The position numbers and the translations under genes are program-made. A DNA stretch of 64,000 nucleotides from Flavobacteriaceae bacterium UBA3611 (GTDB lineage: Bacteria; Bacteroidota; Bacteroidia; Flavobacteriales; Flavobacteriaceae), in contig DFLU01000010.1 of NCBI GenBank assembly GCA_002375495.1, forward strand, positions 553,409-617,408, given 5' to 3'. Positions 24,611 through 32,704 of this stretch are shown piece after piece; positions within the stretch are counted from its first letter, which is position 1; each line of letters starts with the position of its first letter. Under the pieces are notes generated by a model, which had not been told where the DNA came from, ran no database searches, and saw nothing but the letters and a program-made list of their open reading frames with translations.

Positions 24611-24709
24611 TGCTATCGTTGGCGCAAAACGGCTGTGACATAATCCTTTGTTATAGTCCTAATGGCGCTATAACAGGATTATGTCGAATAGCACAAAAGG
24701 TGCTATTCG
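24611..24709. repeat. Nested inverted repeats forming large hairpins
   Basis: Hairpin 1: arms GACATAATCC-tt-TGTTATAG-like (24637-24656) and CTATAACAGGATTATGTC (24668-24685), about 18 bp with a small bulge. Hairpin 2: a perfect 10-bp stem CGAATAGCAC-AAAAG-GTGCTATTCG (24685-24709). The left arm of hairpin 2 can also pair with TGCTATCG at 24611-24618, giving mutually exclusive structures. No coding frame is supported here. The element may be a small transposable-element remnant or a structured RNA. Confidence 0.6.
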
Positions 24710-24750
24710 CCAGTTTATTCAAATCAATACATTTGTTCTATAATTAAGAT

Positions 24751-24928
24751 TATGTAAAATAGAATTTTTCTATTCCCTCCTTGTGTAGTGTATTCCCATC
24801 CAAATGTCCACAGGACATTCGTCTGTGAATAGTATGTAAAATAGGTTTTTTCTGTTCCCTCCTTGTGTAGCGTATTCCCATCCAAATGTCCATAGGACAT
24901 TCGTCTGTGAATAGTATGTAAAATAGAA
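24751..24928. repeat. 82-bp tandem repeat, about 2.2 copies
   Basis: Unit 1 is 24751-24832, unit 2 is 24833-24914, and a partial third copy (TATGTAAAATAGAA) begins at 24915. The full units differ at only six or seven positions. Each contains ATGTCC-AYA-GGACAT, a perfect 6-bp inverted repeat in which only the loop base differs between copies. The array ends about 30 bp before the DoxX-like gene. The whole strip 24522-24959 holds no supportable gene. Confidence 0.85.
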
Positions 24929-24959
24929 AATACAACTCCCAAAGCAGTATCTTTACACA

Positions 24960-25322
24960 ATGCCCACCAACCTCCTTGTTCTATCACTCCTTCTTGCAAT
25001 CTCATTTCTGTTTTACGGCTACAATTGTTTGTACTCTCCTAAAATGGCGACCGAGTTCATTCGCTTTGGTCTTACCAAATCACAACGGCAAGGTACAGGC
25101 GTGTTACAAATCTTGGGTGCCCTGGGAATTTTGGCCGGTACTATTTATCCGAGTATCGGATTGGTAGCTGCGACCGGACTGAGTGTTTTGATGCTATTAG
25201 GATTTGGTGTACGCCTTAAGATCAAAGATTCATTTGTACAGTCGTTTCCTTCCTTCTTAATGTTGGTACTCAATCTCTGGGCAGCTTTTCTGTTTTATGA
25301 AATTTGGATGGCGCCTGCCTAA
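24960..25322 (+). CDS. DoxX-like four-helix membrane protein
   Basis: 120 residues with four predicted transmembrane helices (about 3-22, 48-66, 68-84, 98-116). DoxX-family features: a positively charged short loop after helix 1 (SPKMATEFIRFGL), GVLQILGALGILAG in helix 2, and RLKIKDSFVQSFPSF before helix 4. The role of most small DoxX-like proteins is unclear; some support redox homeostasis at the membrane. It converges on a second DoxX-like gene with only 3 bp between stops. A TATCTTTA box about 10 bp before the start codon resembles a -7 element. Confidence 0.85.
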   Translation: MPTNLLVLSLLLAISFLFYGYNCLYSPKMATEFIRFGLTKSQRQGTGVLQILGALGILAGTIYPSIGLVAATGLSVLMLLGFGVRLKIKDSFVQSFPSFLMLVLNLWAAFLFYEIWMAPA

Positions 25323-25325
25323 TCC

Positions 25326-25688
25326 TTACAAAAAGTAAATGGTAAGGCACATCAGCAAAAATAAAAATGCAGGAAACGATTTCATCATAGGATCCTTAAT
25401 TTTAAAGTGCATCAGAATAGATCCCAACAACAAAATAGCGAGTCCTAAAGCGGCGTAATCTTCGTAAGCAGGAAACCATATAGATACCAATAGTACAATC
25501 GCCAACGCCACTTTTAAAAAGCCTACTACGTAACACATCCACGCTGGGAGTCCGTAGGCCTTAAATTCTTCTACAATGTTTTGCGCACCTCCTCCGCGCC
25601 AACGCGTGGGTTTATTATATTGAATGAGCCATACATTTAACAGGCTAAACGCTACAATAATCTTAAGCGCAATAAGTAGATATTCCAT
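25326..25688 (-). CDS. DoxX-like four-helix membrane protein, second copy
   Basis: 120 residues, four transmembrane helices. Same length and layout as the convergent gene: a basic loop (YNKPTRWRGGGAQNIVEEFKAYGL), a helix with GFLKVALAIVLL, and FKIKDPMMKSFPAF before the last helix, matching LKIKDSFVQSFPSF in the neighbour. The sequences are clearly diverged, so this is an old duplication or two subfamilies placed tail to tail. Function unknown. Confidence 0.85.
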   Translation of the reverse strand: MEYLLIALKIIVAFSLLNVWLIQYNKPTRWRGGGAQNIVEEFKAYGLPAWMCYVVGFLKVALAIVLLVSIWFPAYEDYAALGLAILLLGSILMHFKIKDPMMKSFPAFLFLLMCLTIYFL

Positions 25689-25830
25689 AGTTGGTTGTAT
25701 TTAATGTTTAAATATACGGAGCTAACTATAAATGTTTAAGATAATTAAGAATACTTTAAACATTTTATAAGCTTCATGTGAGCAATAACCAACACTAACG
25801 AATTGTTAAGTTCGGTACAGACGGGCTAAA

Positions 25831-27051
25831 ATGCCGTACCTTCGCCTCTTGAAACGAAAATTAGCCACTTCCCAATTCGAATTTGTCGCCCTCATGGCGG
25901 CCCTCATGTCGGTCACCGCACTGTCTATCGACGCACTTTTACCCGCACTCGACATCATTGGCGTTGCCATCAATACCGTGACCGCAGCCGATAATCAGTT
26001 GCTGGTAACTATGATTTTTCTCGGACTCGGAGTGGGTCCTTTATTATTTGGTCCCCTATCTGATTCGCTGGGCCGGAAGCCTTCGGTTTATTTGGGTTTT
26101 GCGTTGTTCGTAGCTGCTAGTTTTGTCTGCATCTATGCCGAAAGTTTAGAAATGATGGTCGCTGGGCGTATTTTACAAGGTATCGGGCTCTCAGCACCGC
26201 GTACTATTTGTATTGCCATTATTCGGGATTTGTTCGATGGCGATTATATGGCGCGTATCATGTCATTTGTAACGGTGGTATTTCTGCTCATACCCATCGT
26301 TGCACCCGCATTGGGGCAATTTGTCCTCAACCATTACAACTGGCAGGGAATTTTCTACGTGCAAATAGCTATCAGCGTGGTCGTGGCGCTTTGGTTTTGG
26401 TGGCGACAAGAAGAAACTTTAGCCGTTCAAAATCGAATTCCCTTCTCCGTAAAGCGCATCACGGCAGGGTTTAAGGAAACCGTGAAATATAAATCGACCA
26501 TGGGCTACACCCTGATTTCTGGCTTTGTAGTGGGGTCGTTCTTGGTGTACCTCAGTGCTTCCCAGGAAATTTTTCAGAACCAATACGGACTCGAATCTGA
26601 GTTCCCTTACATTTTCGCAGGACTCGCCATTGCCATCGGTATCGCTATTTTCTTGAATGGAACTTTTGTAGTGCGCTTCGGTATGGAAAAAATGGTGACC
26701 ACTGCCCTATTCGGTTTTTTCGCGGTTTCGGTGGGTTATCTCTTAATTTACTACAATACGGCCCAGCCCAATATTTACATACTGTTGGCCTTTTTTGCGG
26801 TGCAATTTTTCTGTATTGGTTTTCTCTTCGGAAATTTACGCGCATTGGCCATGCAACCGGTGGGTCATATCGCAGGAATTGCCGCTGCTATTACGGGATT
26901 GATTTCAACCTTGATGGCGGTACCTATCAGTACGTTCATCGGAAGGTTTGTGGCGCAAGGCACCCGTCCGTTGTTTATTGGCTTTTCAGTTTGTAGCGCT
27001 ATTTCAATACTGATTCTGTGGTATGTAAAGCGAACCAAGAACCGTTCGTAA
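25831..27051 (+). CDS. MFS drug/metabolite efflux transporter, Bcr/CflA family
   Basis: 406 residues, twelve transmembrane helices. Diagnostic motifs: SIDALLPALDIIG in TM1, the loop motif GPLSDSLGRKPSVYLG between TM2 and TM3, and GIGLSAPRTICIAIIRDLFDG in TM4. Proteins of this family export chloramphenicol, bicyclomycin or other small molecules. The start may be the TTG at 25849 rather than the ATG at 25831: a box TACCTTCG at 25836, close to TAnnTTTG and with CC downstream, overlaps the first codons. The TTG would give a protein starting (M)KRKLATSQFEF, typical of the family. Confidence 0.93.
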   Translation: MPYLRLLKRKLATSQFEFVALMAALMSVTALSIDALLPALDIIGVAINTVTAADNQLLVTMIFLGLGVGPLLFGPLSDSLGRKPSVYLGFALFVAASFVCIYAESLEMMVAGRILQGIGLSAPRTICIAIIRDLFDGDYMARIMSFVTVVFLLIPIVAPALGQFVLNHYNWQGIFYVQIAISVVVALWFWWRQEETLAVQNRIPFSVKRITAGFKETVKYKSTMGYTLISGFVVGSFLVYLSASQEIFQNQYGLESEFPYIFAGLAIAIGIAIFLNGTFVVRFGMEKMVTTALFGFFAVSVGYLLIYYNTAQPNIYILLAFFAVQFFCIGFLFGNLRALAMQPVGHIAGIAAAITGLISTLMAVPISTFIGRFVAQGTRPLFIGFSVCSAISILILWYVKRTKNRS

Positions 27052-27055
27052 CAAG

Positions 27056-27226
27056 CTACTTTTTCCGCAGTGCTTCTAACTTTTGCATCACAGCTTCTGC
27101 CTCAGCTGCTTTTGCATCGCTTTGCGATCTGTTGATTTTAGACAGCTCAAACGATTCTTTTTGTAGTTTCTCGTATTCAGCTTGTAATTTTTCTTCTTCC
27201 GTTTTCTTCTTAAATAATCCGAACAT
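27056..27226 (-). CDS. Lacal_2735-like small protein
   Basis: 56 residues from the ATG at 27226; the frame upstream is not needed. Sequence FGLFKKKTEEEKLQAEYEKL, then SFELSKINRSQSDAKAAEAE and a KLEAL helix. It is a charged helical hairpin matching the small flavobacterial family named after Lacal_2735. Function unknown. It sits tail-to-tail, 4 bp from the MFS gene. Confidence 0.8.
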   Translation of the reverse strand: MFGLFKKKTEEEKLQAEYEKLQKESFELSKINRSQSDAKAAEAEAVMQKLEALRKK

Positions 27227-27319
27227 CTTTTTTTCTTTAAAGATACACAACATCTCGCTGCTGCGTATCATTTCACTTTTAAATTATAGTATCTCAAGAT
27301 GATAGTTAGATATCAACTT

Positions 27320-27347
27320 AAAAAAAGCAGCCATTACGGCTGCTTTT
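27320..27347 (-). terminator. Terminator of the OYE-aldehyde dehydrogenase operon
   Basis: GCAGCC-ATTAC-GGCTGC, a perfect 6-bp stem, with a run of Ts on the minus-strand 3' side. It starts about 25 bp after the aldehyde dehydrogenase stop; a shorter T-run on the other side may make it bidirectional. Confidence 0.8.
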
Positions 27348-27369
27348 CTGTTTTTACGTTGTTTAAAGG

Positions 27370-28764
27370 CTAGTTTAAAGACATCACCGCTTTTATATTT
27401 ACAAATTCTTTAATTCCGAATCCGCCATGTTCTCTCCCATAGCCAGAGTCTTTCACACCACCAAACGGCATGTTTGGCTGTGCTAATCCGAAGGAGTTAA
27501 TAAACACCATTCCTGTATCAAAATGTTCTTTGGCTAATTTCATGGCTTTGTCTTCATCTTTACTGAAAATTCCACCTCCCAGCCCAAAACGGCTGTCATT
27601 AGCAATCCGCATGGCATCTTCATTGTCTTTCGCCTTGATTAACGAAGCCACTGGGCCAAAAAATTCTTCTTCATAAGCAGGTTGTCCCGGTTGAACATTC
27701 CCTAAGACTGTCGCCGGGTAGAAAAATCCTTTCCCGTCAGGAATTTCACCTCCGGTAAGTATTTCAGCTCCTTTCTCTACACTTTCTTGTAACTGCTTGT
27801 GCAATTTGTCTCGCATTTCAGCAGTAACCATTGGTCCCATTGCCGTTTCACGCTGCGTAGGATCCCCAGCTTTTACTTCTTTCATTCCAGCTACAAATTT
27901 CTCCTTGAATTCATCGTAGACACTTTCAACCACCACAAAACGTTTGGCGGCCACGCAGGTTTCACCATTATTATAAATACGCCCTTGTACACAAGTTTCT
28001 GCTGCCATGGCAATATCTGCATCGTCTAAAACGAGATAGGCATCGTTACTTCCTAGTTCCATCACAGTTTTCTTGAGATGCTCTGCTGCTTTTTGGGCAA
28101 CTACCTTTCCAGCGCCATCGCTTCCGGTGAGGGTAACACCACGCACTAATTTGTTCGCAATGATATCGTCAGATTGCTGGTGGTCTATAATCAGCACCGT
28201 AAATAAATCCTTCGGCAGGCCTGCATCTTCAAAAATTTCTTTTAGGAGCAGTCCAGACCCCGTACAACTCTGCGCATGTTTTAGCAATACACCATTACCC
28301 GCCATGAGATTTACAATAGCATAGCGAATGGCTTGGTAACACGGAAAATTCCATGGCTGTATGCCGTAAATCACCCCGATGGGTGAATACGTAATAACGC
28401 CTTTGCCACCTTCAGGGAGTTCACGCTCTTCGTCTGCTAATTCTTTAGGTCCATTTTCGGCCGTATACTCACAGATTCCCGCGCATAACTTCACTTCTTG
28501 AAATCCTTGCTTGATGACTTTCCCCATTTCTTGGGTCATCAACTTCGCAAATTCTTCACGACGCTCCATAAGGCCCTCCCCTATCTTTTTGATGATGGCG
28601 CCACGCTCTTCAAACGACTTGAAACGCCACGATAAAAAGGCTTCATGGCATCGTTCCACAGCATCGTTCATTTCATCATCTGTCATATAGGTATATTCTT
28701 TAATCACTTCTTCGGTAGCTGGATTTATAGTTCTAAATCCGCCCATTATTTCTCTGTCTTTCAT
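27370..28764 (-). CDS. NAD(P)+-dependent aldehyde dehydrogenase (succinate-semialdehyde type)
   Basis: 464 residues; the alternative ATG at 28746 gives MGGFRTINPATEEV, closer to family N-termini. ALDH fold with IQPWNFPCYQAIR, LTGSDGAGKVVAQ, the catalytic-base motif MELGSNDAYLVLDDAD (Glu), the nucleophile in NNGETCVAAKRF (Cys, about residue 266), EEFFGPVA and PFGGVKDSGYGRE. The ELGSND pattern and length resemble the E. coli Sad/YneI group, which oxidises succinate semialdehyde and related aldehydes. It lies 48 bp downstream of an old yellow enzyme gene and is terminated at 27320-27347, so a detoxification operon is likely. Confidence 0.92.
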   Translation of the reverse strand: MKDREIMGGFRTINPATEEVIKEYTYMTDDEMNDAVERCHEAFLSWRFKSFEERGAIIKKIGEGLMERREEFAKLMTQEMGKVIKQGFQEVKLCAGICEYTAENGPKELADEERELPEGGKGVITYSPIGVIYGIQPWNFPCYQAIRYAIVNLMAGNGVLLKHAQSCTGSGLLLKEIFEDAGLPKDLFTVLIIDHQQSDDIIANKLVRGVTLTGSDGAGKVVAQKAAEHLKKTVMELGSNDAYLVLDDADIAMAAETCVQGRIYNNGETCVAAKRFVVVESVYDEFKEKFVAGMKEVKAGDPTQRETAMGPMVTAEMRDKLHKQLQESVEKGAEILTGGEIPDGKGFFYPATVLGNVQPGQPAYEEEFFGPVASLIKAKDNEDAMRIANDSRFGLGGGIFSKDEDKAMKLAKEHFDTGMVFINSFGLAQPNMPFGGVKDSGYGREHGGFGIKEFVNIKAVMSLN

Positions 28765-28812
28765 AGTCTTTTATTTTTAAATTTTCCGCAGTGCAGAAAT
28801 TAGTAATTCAAT

Positions 28813-29934
28813 TTATTGTTGTGGTATCAATTCTCTTGTTTCAGCTTCATAATCTAGATACCCTTCTTCTCCTTGGGTATAAAAAGTGTCTTTGTCCCAA
28901 CCACTGGTATCTGCTTCTTCACGGAAACGTCCCACGAGGTCTGGATTTGAAACATATAACTTGGCAAACGAAACCATATCTGCATCGCCATCACGGATTA
29001 CCTTATTTCCAGTAGATTGTGTAAATCCGGTATTGATCATAAGATTGCCCTTGTACATGGGTCGATATCGTTTCGCAATATCTGGTTCAGCATGGGGTAC
29101 ATTGGTCACGTCTGTAAATGGCTCAGACAAGTGGATGTATGCAAGGTCATAATCGTCACTCAATTTTTTTATGATATAATCGAATGTTGGGATGGTATCT
29201 TCTGTTACCTCCATCCCGAAAACACCGTGTAACGATGGGTTGAACCGTGCGCCTATCTTTTGCTGCGGAATCACTTCTGAAACGGCATCTAATACTTCAA
29301 AGAAGAAACGTGCCCTGTTTTCGATGCTTCCACCATACTGATCGTCTCGCTTATTACTGAAACTACTAAAGAATTGGTGAAACAGATATCCGTTAGAAGA
29401 ATGGATTTCGATTCCGTCAAACCCTGCCTCTACCGCATTCTTCGTAGCTTGTACAAATTCTTGTTTTGTGGTTCCAATATCTTCTAAACTCATAGCCTTT
29501 GGCGTGACGGTCTCTTTTTGTCCGTCGGGTGTAAAAACAGTTTCTTCTGGGTTTATGGCCGAAGGCGCCCAAGGTAATTCGCCATCGTGGAAATCGGGAT
29601 GGGAAATCCTGCCCACATGCCATAATTGGATAAATATTCGTCCGCCTGCATCATGCACCGACTTAGTTACTTTTTTCCATCCTTCTATTTGCGCCTCAGA
29701 ATGAATTCCAGCAGTGTACACATACCCTACCGCTCTTTTTGACACTTGCGAACCTTCTGTAATGATGAGTCCAGCGGTAGCCCGTTGGGTGTAATATGGT
29801 ACATGTAAATCTTTGGTGGGTGCGCTGTCTTTGTTATTTGCCCTGCTTCTGGTCATCGGGGCCATTACAACGCGATTGGGAAGTTTTAAATCACCTAATT
29901 TAATAGGTGTTAATAGTGGTTGGTTCTCTTTCAT
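28813..29934 (-). CDS. Old yellow enzyme family alkene reductase (NemA-like)
   Basis: 373 residues. FMN-binding TIM barrel with LPNRVVMAPMTRSRA at the N-terminus, IFIQLWHVGRISHP (His/Asn-type pocket), FDGIEIHSSNGYLFHQF, the strongly conserved QYGGSIENRARFFFEV, IGARFNPSLHG and ADMVSFAKLYVSNPDLVGR. NemA-type enzymes reduce alpha,beta-unsaturated carbonyls, nitrate esters and N-ethylmaleimide. First gene of an operon with an aldehyde dehydrogenase, fitting removal of reactive electrophiles. Its upstream region holds TTAAC-containing repeats like those at other stress-type genes here. Confidence 0.95.
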   Translation of the reverse strand: MKENQPLLTPIKLGDLKLPNRVVMAPMTRSRANNKDSAPTKDLHVPYYTQRATAGLIITEGSQVSKRAVGYVYTAGIHSEAQIEGWKKVTKSVHDAGGRIFIQLWHVGRISHPDFHDGELPWAPSAINPEETVFTPDGQKETVTPKAMSLEDIGTTKQEFVQATKNAVEAGFDGIEIHSSNGYLFHQFFSSFSNKRDDQYGGSIENRARFFFEVLDAVSEVIPQQKIGARFNPSLHGVFGMEVTEDTIPTFDYIIKKLSDDYDLAYIHLSEPFTDVTNVPHAEPDIAKRYRPMYKGNLMINTGFTQSTGNKVIRDGDADMVSFAKLYVSNPDLVGRFREEADTSGWDKDTFYTQGEEGYLDYEAETRELIPQQ

Positions 29935-30040
29935 AGCTTTTTTGTTTTTTTGGTTCTTGTAAAGGTATCGAAGCCAATTGTTAAAAACTGTTTAGCAAAT
30001 GGTCTTTGGGAGTTAAACATTGTTAAGATTTGGGCATAAA

Positions 30041-30071
30041 AAAAAGCAGCACCCATGAATTGGATACTGCT
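30041..30071 (-). terminator. Terminator after the small HADFQ protein gene
   Basis: On the minus strand AGCAG, an interior with CCA/TGG pairs, and CTGCT are followed by eight Ts. It lies about 25 bp downstream of the small gene ending at 30096. Confidence 0.7.
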
Positions 30072-30095
30072 TGGTTTATAAATGCTAATTTATCG

Positions 30096-30233
30096 TTATT
30101 CCTCTTTTACAATTTTTACATTTCCAGGGTCGGAAATTTCAAATTTTTCCTTTTTTACGATGCTTCGGAAATTGGAGGAACGTCGATAATTATCTTGAAA
30201 ATCGGCATGGTTTTTTTGTTTTTTCTTTTCCAT
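30096..30233 (-). CDS. 45-residue HADFQ-motif small protein
   Basis: ATG at 30233 to TAA at 30096. The sequence opens MEKKKQKNHADFQDNYRRSS and continues NFRSIVKKEKFEISDPGNVK to a KIVKEE end. The block NHADFQ-x2-YRRSSNF is shared nearly exactly with the N-terminus of the gene at 30339-30590, which makes this a real short gene although it is too short for usual calling. Very basic and hydrophilic, no membrane segment. A terminator lies just downstream. Function unknown; possibly nucleic-acid binding. Confidence 0.75.
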   Translation of the reverse strand: MEKKKQKNHADFQDNYRRSSNFRSIVKKEKFEISDPGNVKIVKEE

Positions 30234-30338
30234 AAGAATCAGTTTTTTTGTGAAAGGACACTAAAACTATAGAAAAAAATTGAAACTCGCATTGAGGTAG
30301 CATGCTAATTGTCAAAATTTTAACGATTGTAAAAAATG

Positions 30339-30590
30339 TTATTCCTCTTCTTCTCTACTAGAAACACGCTCGTCTGTATTTTCATATTTCTGTTGCATCT
30401 TGTCCATCGCATCGGCGATCTTTTGTTTTTCTTCTTTTGAAATCATCTTGTTGTCTTTGGTTAATTTTATTTCTCCGTCGCCTGCAACTTTTAGTTTTTC
30501 ATCATTCGATGCGGTTCCTGAAAAGTTTGACGATCTTCTATACGCCGACTGAAAATCGGCATGGTCTTTACTTTTATTTTTCTCACTCAT
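30339..30590 (-). CDS. 83-residue HADFQ-motif small protein
   Basis: Start at 30590 (MSEKNKSKDHADFQSAYRR); the frame to 30629 overlaps the nitroreductase gene and is rejected. It shares the DHADFQ-x2-YRRSSNF block with the 45-residue protein at 30096, then has a strand-like stretch (KLKVAGDGEIKLTKD) and a helical acidic tail (ISKEEKQKIADAMDKMQQKY). It begins 4 bp after the nitroreductase stop, so the two are likely cotranscribed. No known domain. Confidence 0.75.
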   Translation of the reverse strand: MSEKNKSKDHADFQSAYRRSSNFSGTASNDEKLKVAGDGEIKLTKDNKMISKEEKQKIADAMDKMQQKYENTDERVSSREEEE

Positions 30591-30594
30591 ATTG

Positions 30595-31185
30595 TTAGTT
30601 TTTAAAATTTCCGTTGAAAGCAAATTCACGCTGCGGCTTCCGTTCGCGCATTATTTTAGTTTCTTCATCCTGCAAATCTTCGGGCAAGGTATCTGGGTTT
30701 CCACCATAATAACCAATGGCAGTAGCAGTGGCTACGTGGTAATTATCAGGGAATTCAAATTCTTCTTTTGCTTTATCCTGATCTAGACCTGCCATTTGGT
30801 GTACCGCGATGCCCATACTGGTGGCCTGAACACAAACATTACCCATAAATAAGCCTAAGTCGTGTAGGGCGTGAAAATTTTCCTTCTCGCCATCTTTCAT
30901 ATCTTTTTTATAGGCTCCAAGCATTAATGCGGGCGTATCTTCTACCCAATCTTGATTGAAATCGACCAGACAATCAAATATGCGTTGGTAGGTATCACTT
31001 CCTTTTAAACCCCAAATAATACGCCAGGGCTGCAGATTGTTACTACTGGGTGCCCAGCGTCCTGCTTCTAAAAGAGTTTTTATCTCTGTCTCAGTGATGG
31101 CTTTTTGTGAAAAAGCCCTTGGGCTCCAACGACCTTTAAGGAGCGGATGAATTTCATACTTTGTAGGTGTTTGTTTCTCTTGCAT
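30595..31185 (-). CDS. Nitroreductase-family FMN oxidoreductase
   Basis: 196 residues from the ATG at 31185; 30 extra upstream residues in frame have no family match. The nitroreductase fold shows RWSPRAFSQKAITE, the phosphate-binding ARWAPSSNNLQPWR, ALHDLGLFMGNVCVQATSMGIAVHQMAG, a FPDNYHVATATAIGY strand and the C-terminal REFAFNGNF. Expected to be an FMN-dependent NAD(P)H oxidoreductase acting on nitro-aromatics, quinones or similar electrophiles. It is followed within 4 bp by a HADFQ small-protein gene and stands beside the OYE/ALDH operon, forming an electrophile-defence neighbourhood. Confidence 0.92.
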   Translation of the reverse strand: MQEKQTPTKYEIHPLLKGRWSPRAFSQKAITETEIKTLLEAGRWAPSSNNLQPWRIIWGLKGSDTYQRIFDCLVDFNQDWVEDTPALMLGAYKKDMKDGEKENFHALHDLGLFMGNVCVQATSMGIAVHQMAGLDQDKAKEEFEFPDNYHVATATAIGYYGGNPDTLPEDLQDEETKIMRERKPQREFAFNGNFKN

Positions 31186-31306
31186 AGTTTTTTCTTTTTT
31201 TTTAAAAGTTACAACGAATTGAAGCGGGACAAAAACAATTAAAAAAGTTTTAACGGTTGCCCAATTAATTAACATAATGCTATTATAGTTTCCTTTTTTA
31301 TCCCTT

Positions 31307-31314
31307 TAATTTTG
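31307..31314 (+). promoter_or_regulatory. -7 box (TAATTTTG) of the terC-like gene
   Basis: Exact TAnnTTTG match followed by CCG, 15 bp upstream of the ATG at 31330. Confidence 0.65.
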
Positions 31315-31329
31315 CCGAAAATTTAAATT

Positions 31330-32295
31330 ATGGTTTGGGGTATTTTTATCGCGTTTGTATTAGTAATGCTGTTTTTAGATTTAGCCGTTTTCAATAAGAA
31401 GGCGCATGAAATAAAAACCAAGGAAGCTGCCATTTTTACAACAGTATGGGTGAGTATTGCCCTACTCTTTTCTTTAGTCATCTACTGGTTGTTCTCCCAA
31501 GGCATGGTAGAAAACCCCACAAATCTCACTCCTGAAAACGCAGTTTTAAAGTATGTGACGGGATATCTTATCGAGCTGTCGTTAAGTATAGACAATGTGT
31601 TCGTGATAGCCGTTATTTTTAGTTCGTTTGCCATACCTGCAAAATACCAGCATCGTGTGTTGTTCTGGGGGATACTGGGAGCCATCGTTTTTCGGGCACT
31701 GATGATTTTGTTTGGCGTGGCATTGATTAATAAATTCGATTGGATTATTTATGTGTTCGGAGTGTTTCTATTGTATACCGCCTATAAAATGGCGACTTCT
31801 TCAGATACCGATTTCGACCCGAAAAACTCAAAGTTTTACAAATGGACGCGACGGTTCTTTCCGGTAACCAATAAGATTGAAGGCGAAAATTTTTTTATTC
31901 GCCGCATGGGCGTTCGTGCTGCTACCCCCCTATTTGTGGCATTGCTCATCATCGAGCTTACGGATATTTTATTTGCTTTAGACAGCATTCCTGCGATTCT
32001 TGCGATTACAGCAGACCCATTTATCGTGTTTAGCTCGAATATCTTAGCGATTTTAGGATTACGATCTATGTATTTCCTGATTTCAAGAATGCTGAAAAAA
32101 TTCAGATACATCAATTATAGTCTGGTTGCCATTCTAAGTTTTGTGGGGATAAAAATGTTGATCTCACATCATGTTGAAATACCAGAATGGCTTTCATTGG
32201 CGGTAATTGGGGTTTCCTTACTATCCGGAATTTTAGCCTCTATTTATATTCCGCAGGCAGAACCAGAAGTTCCCCAAGAACATTTGCCAAAATAA
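31330..32295 (+). CDS. TerC/Alx-family integral membrane protein (metal ion export)
   Basis: 321 residues with about nine transmembrane helices. TerC signatures are present: LSLSIDNVFVIAVIF (acidic in-membrane Asp), HRVLFWGILGAIVFRALMI, and TDILFALDSIPAILAIT (second intramembrane Asp pair). Alx/TerC-type proteins are manganese or tellurite-related exporters in several bacteria, so divalent metal export is the leading inference. The leader is too short to hold a yybP-ykoY manganese riboswitch. Confidence 0.92.
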   Translation: MVWGIFIAFVLVMLFLDLAVFNKKAHEIKTKEAAIFTTVWVSIALLFSLVIYWLFSQGMVENPTNLTPENAVLKYVTGYLIELSLSIDNVFVIAVIFSSFAIPAKYQHRVLFWGILGAIVFRALMILFGVALINKFDWIIYVFGVFLLYTAYKMATSSDTDFDPKNSKFYKWTRRFFPVTNKIEGENFFIRRMGVRAATPLFVALLIIELTDILFALDSIPAILAITADPFIVFSSNILAILGLRSMYFLISRMLKKFRYINYSLVAILSFVGIKMLISHHVEIPEWLSLAVIGVSLLSGILASIYIPQAEPEVPQEHLPK

Positions 32296-32361
32296 TACTA
32301 AAAACTTGGAAGGCCATCAACGGAATTGTATCTTTAAAGTTAAATCTAAATCTATTTTATT

Positions 32362-32664
32362 ATGAACATCAACTTTGAGTATAAAGACGTATCAGCCAGC
32401 AGTCGCTTAGAAGCCATGGCTACTGAGAAATTAGAGAAATTGGAGGCAAAATATACGTTCATCGTGAATACAGATGTCTATTTCAAAAAAGAAAACACGA
32501 CCAGCCCAGAAACGGGTATGATCACCGAAATACGTATAAATGTGCCTGGCACGACCCTTTTTGCCCAAGCTAATAACGGGTCGTTCGAATCTTCTCTCGC
32601 AAAAGCAGCCACTGAAGTTGCCAAGCAATTGCGCAAGCGAAAAGAGAAAATGCAAACACATTAA
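32362..32664 (+). CDS. hpf: Ribosome hibernation factor HPF/RaiA (short form)
   Basis: 100 residues. HPF fold: INFEYKDVSASSRLEAMATEKLEKLEAKY (strand, helix), DVYFKKENTT, TEIRINVPGTTLFAQANNG and FESSLAKAATEVAKQLRKRKEK, with the conserved basic C-terminal helix. The short length means no C-terminal dimerisation domain. Expected to bind the 30S subunit in stationary phase and inactivate ribosomes. It has a TATCTTTA box about 35 bp upstream and lies 40 bp before the ArsC-like gene, so an operon is possible. Confidence 0.93.
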   Translation: MNINFEYKDVSASSRLEAMATEKLEKLEAKYTFIVNTDVYFKKENTTSPETGMITEIRINVPGTTLFAQANNGSFESSLAKAATEVAKQLRKRKEKMQTH

Positions 32665-32704
32665 GCCATTGCCATTAATGAACAAACCAACCAAAAAAGA
32701 AACT

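Noticed and set aside
24637..24685. Integron attC site
   Set aside because: The GTTATAG/CTATAAC arms do not fit the R'/R'' core consensus and there is no integrase or cassette array nearby.
24751..24928. CRISPR array
   Set aside because: Units are adjacent 82-bp copies without unique spacers, and no cas genes are in the window.
24724..25005. Repetitive minus-strand frames across the 82-bp tandem repeats
   Set aside because: The repeated peptide is a by-product of the DNA repeat; no start context, no family resemblance, and it overlaps the DoxX-like gene.
31186..31329. Manganese (yybP-ykoY) riboswitch upstream of the TerC-like gene
   Set aside because: The -7 box lies only 15 bp before the start codon, leaving no room for the aptamer, and no conserved riboswitch core was seen.
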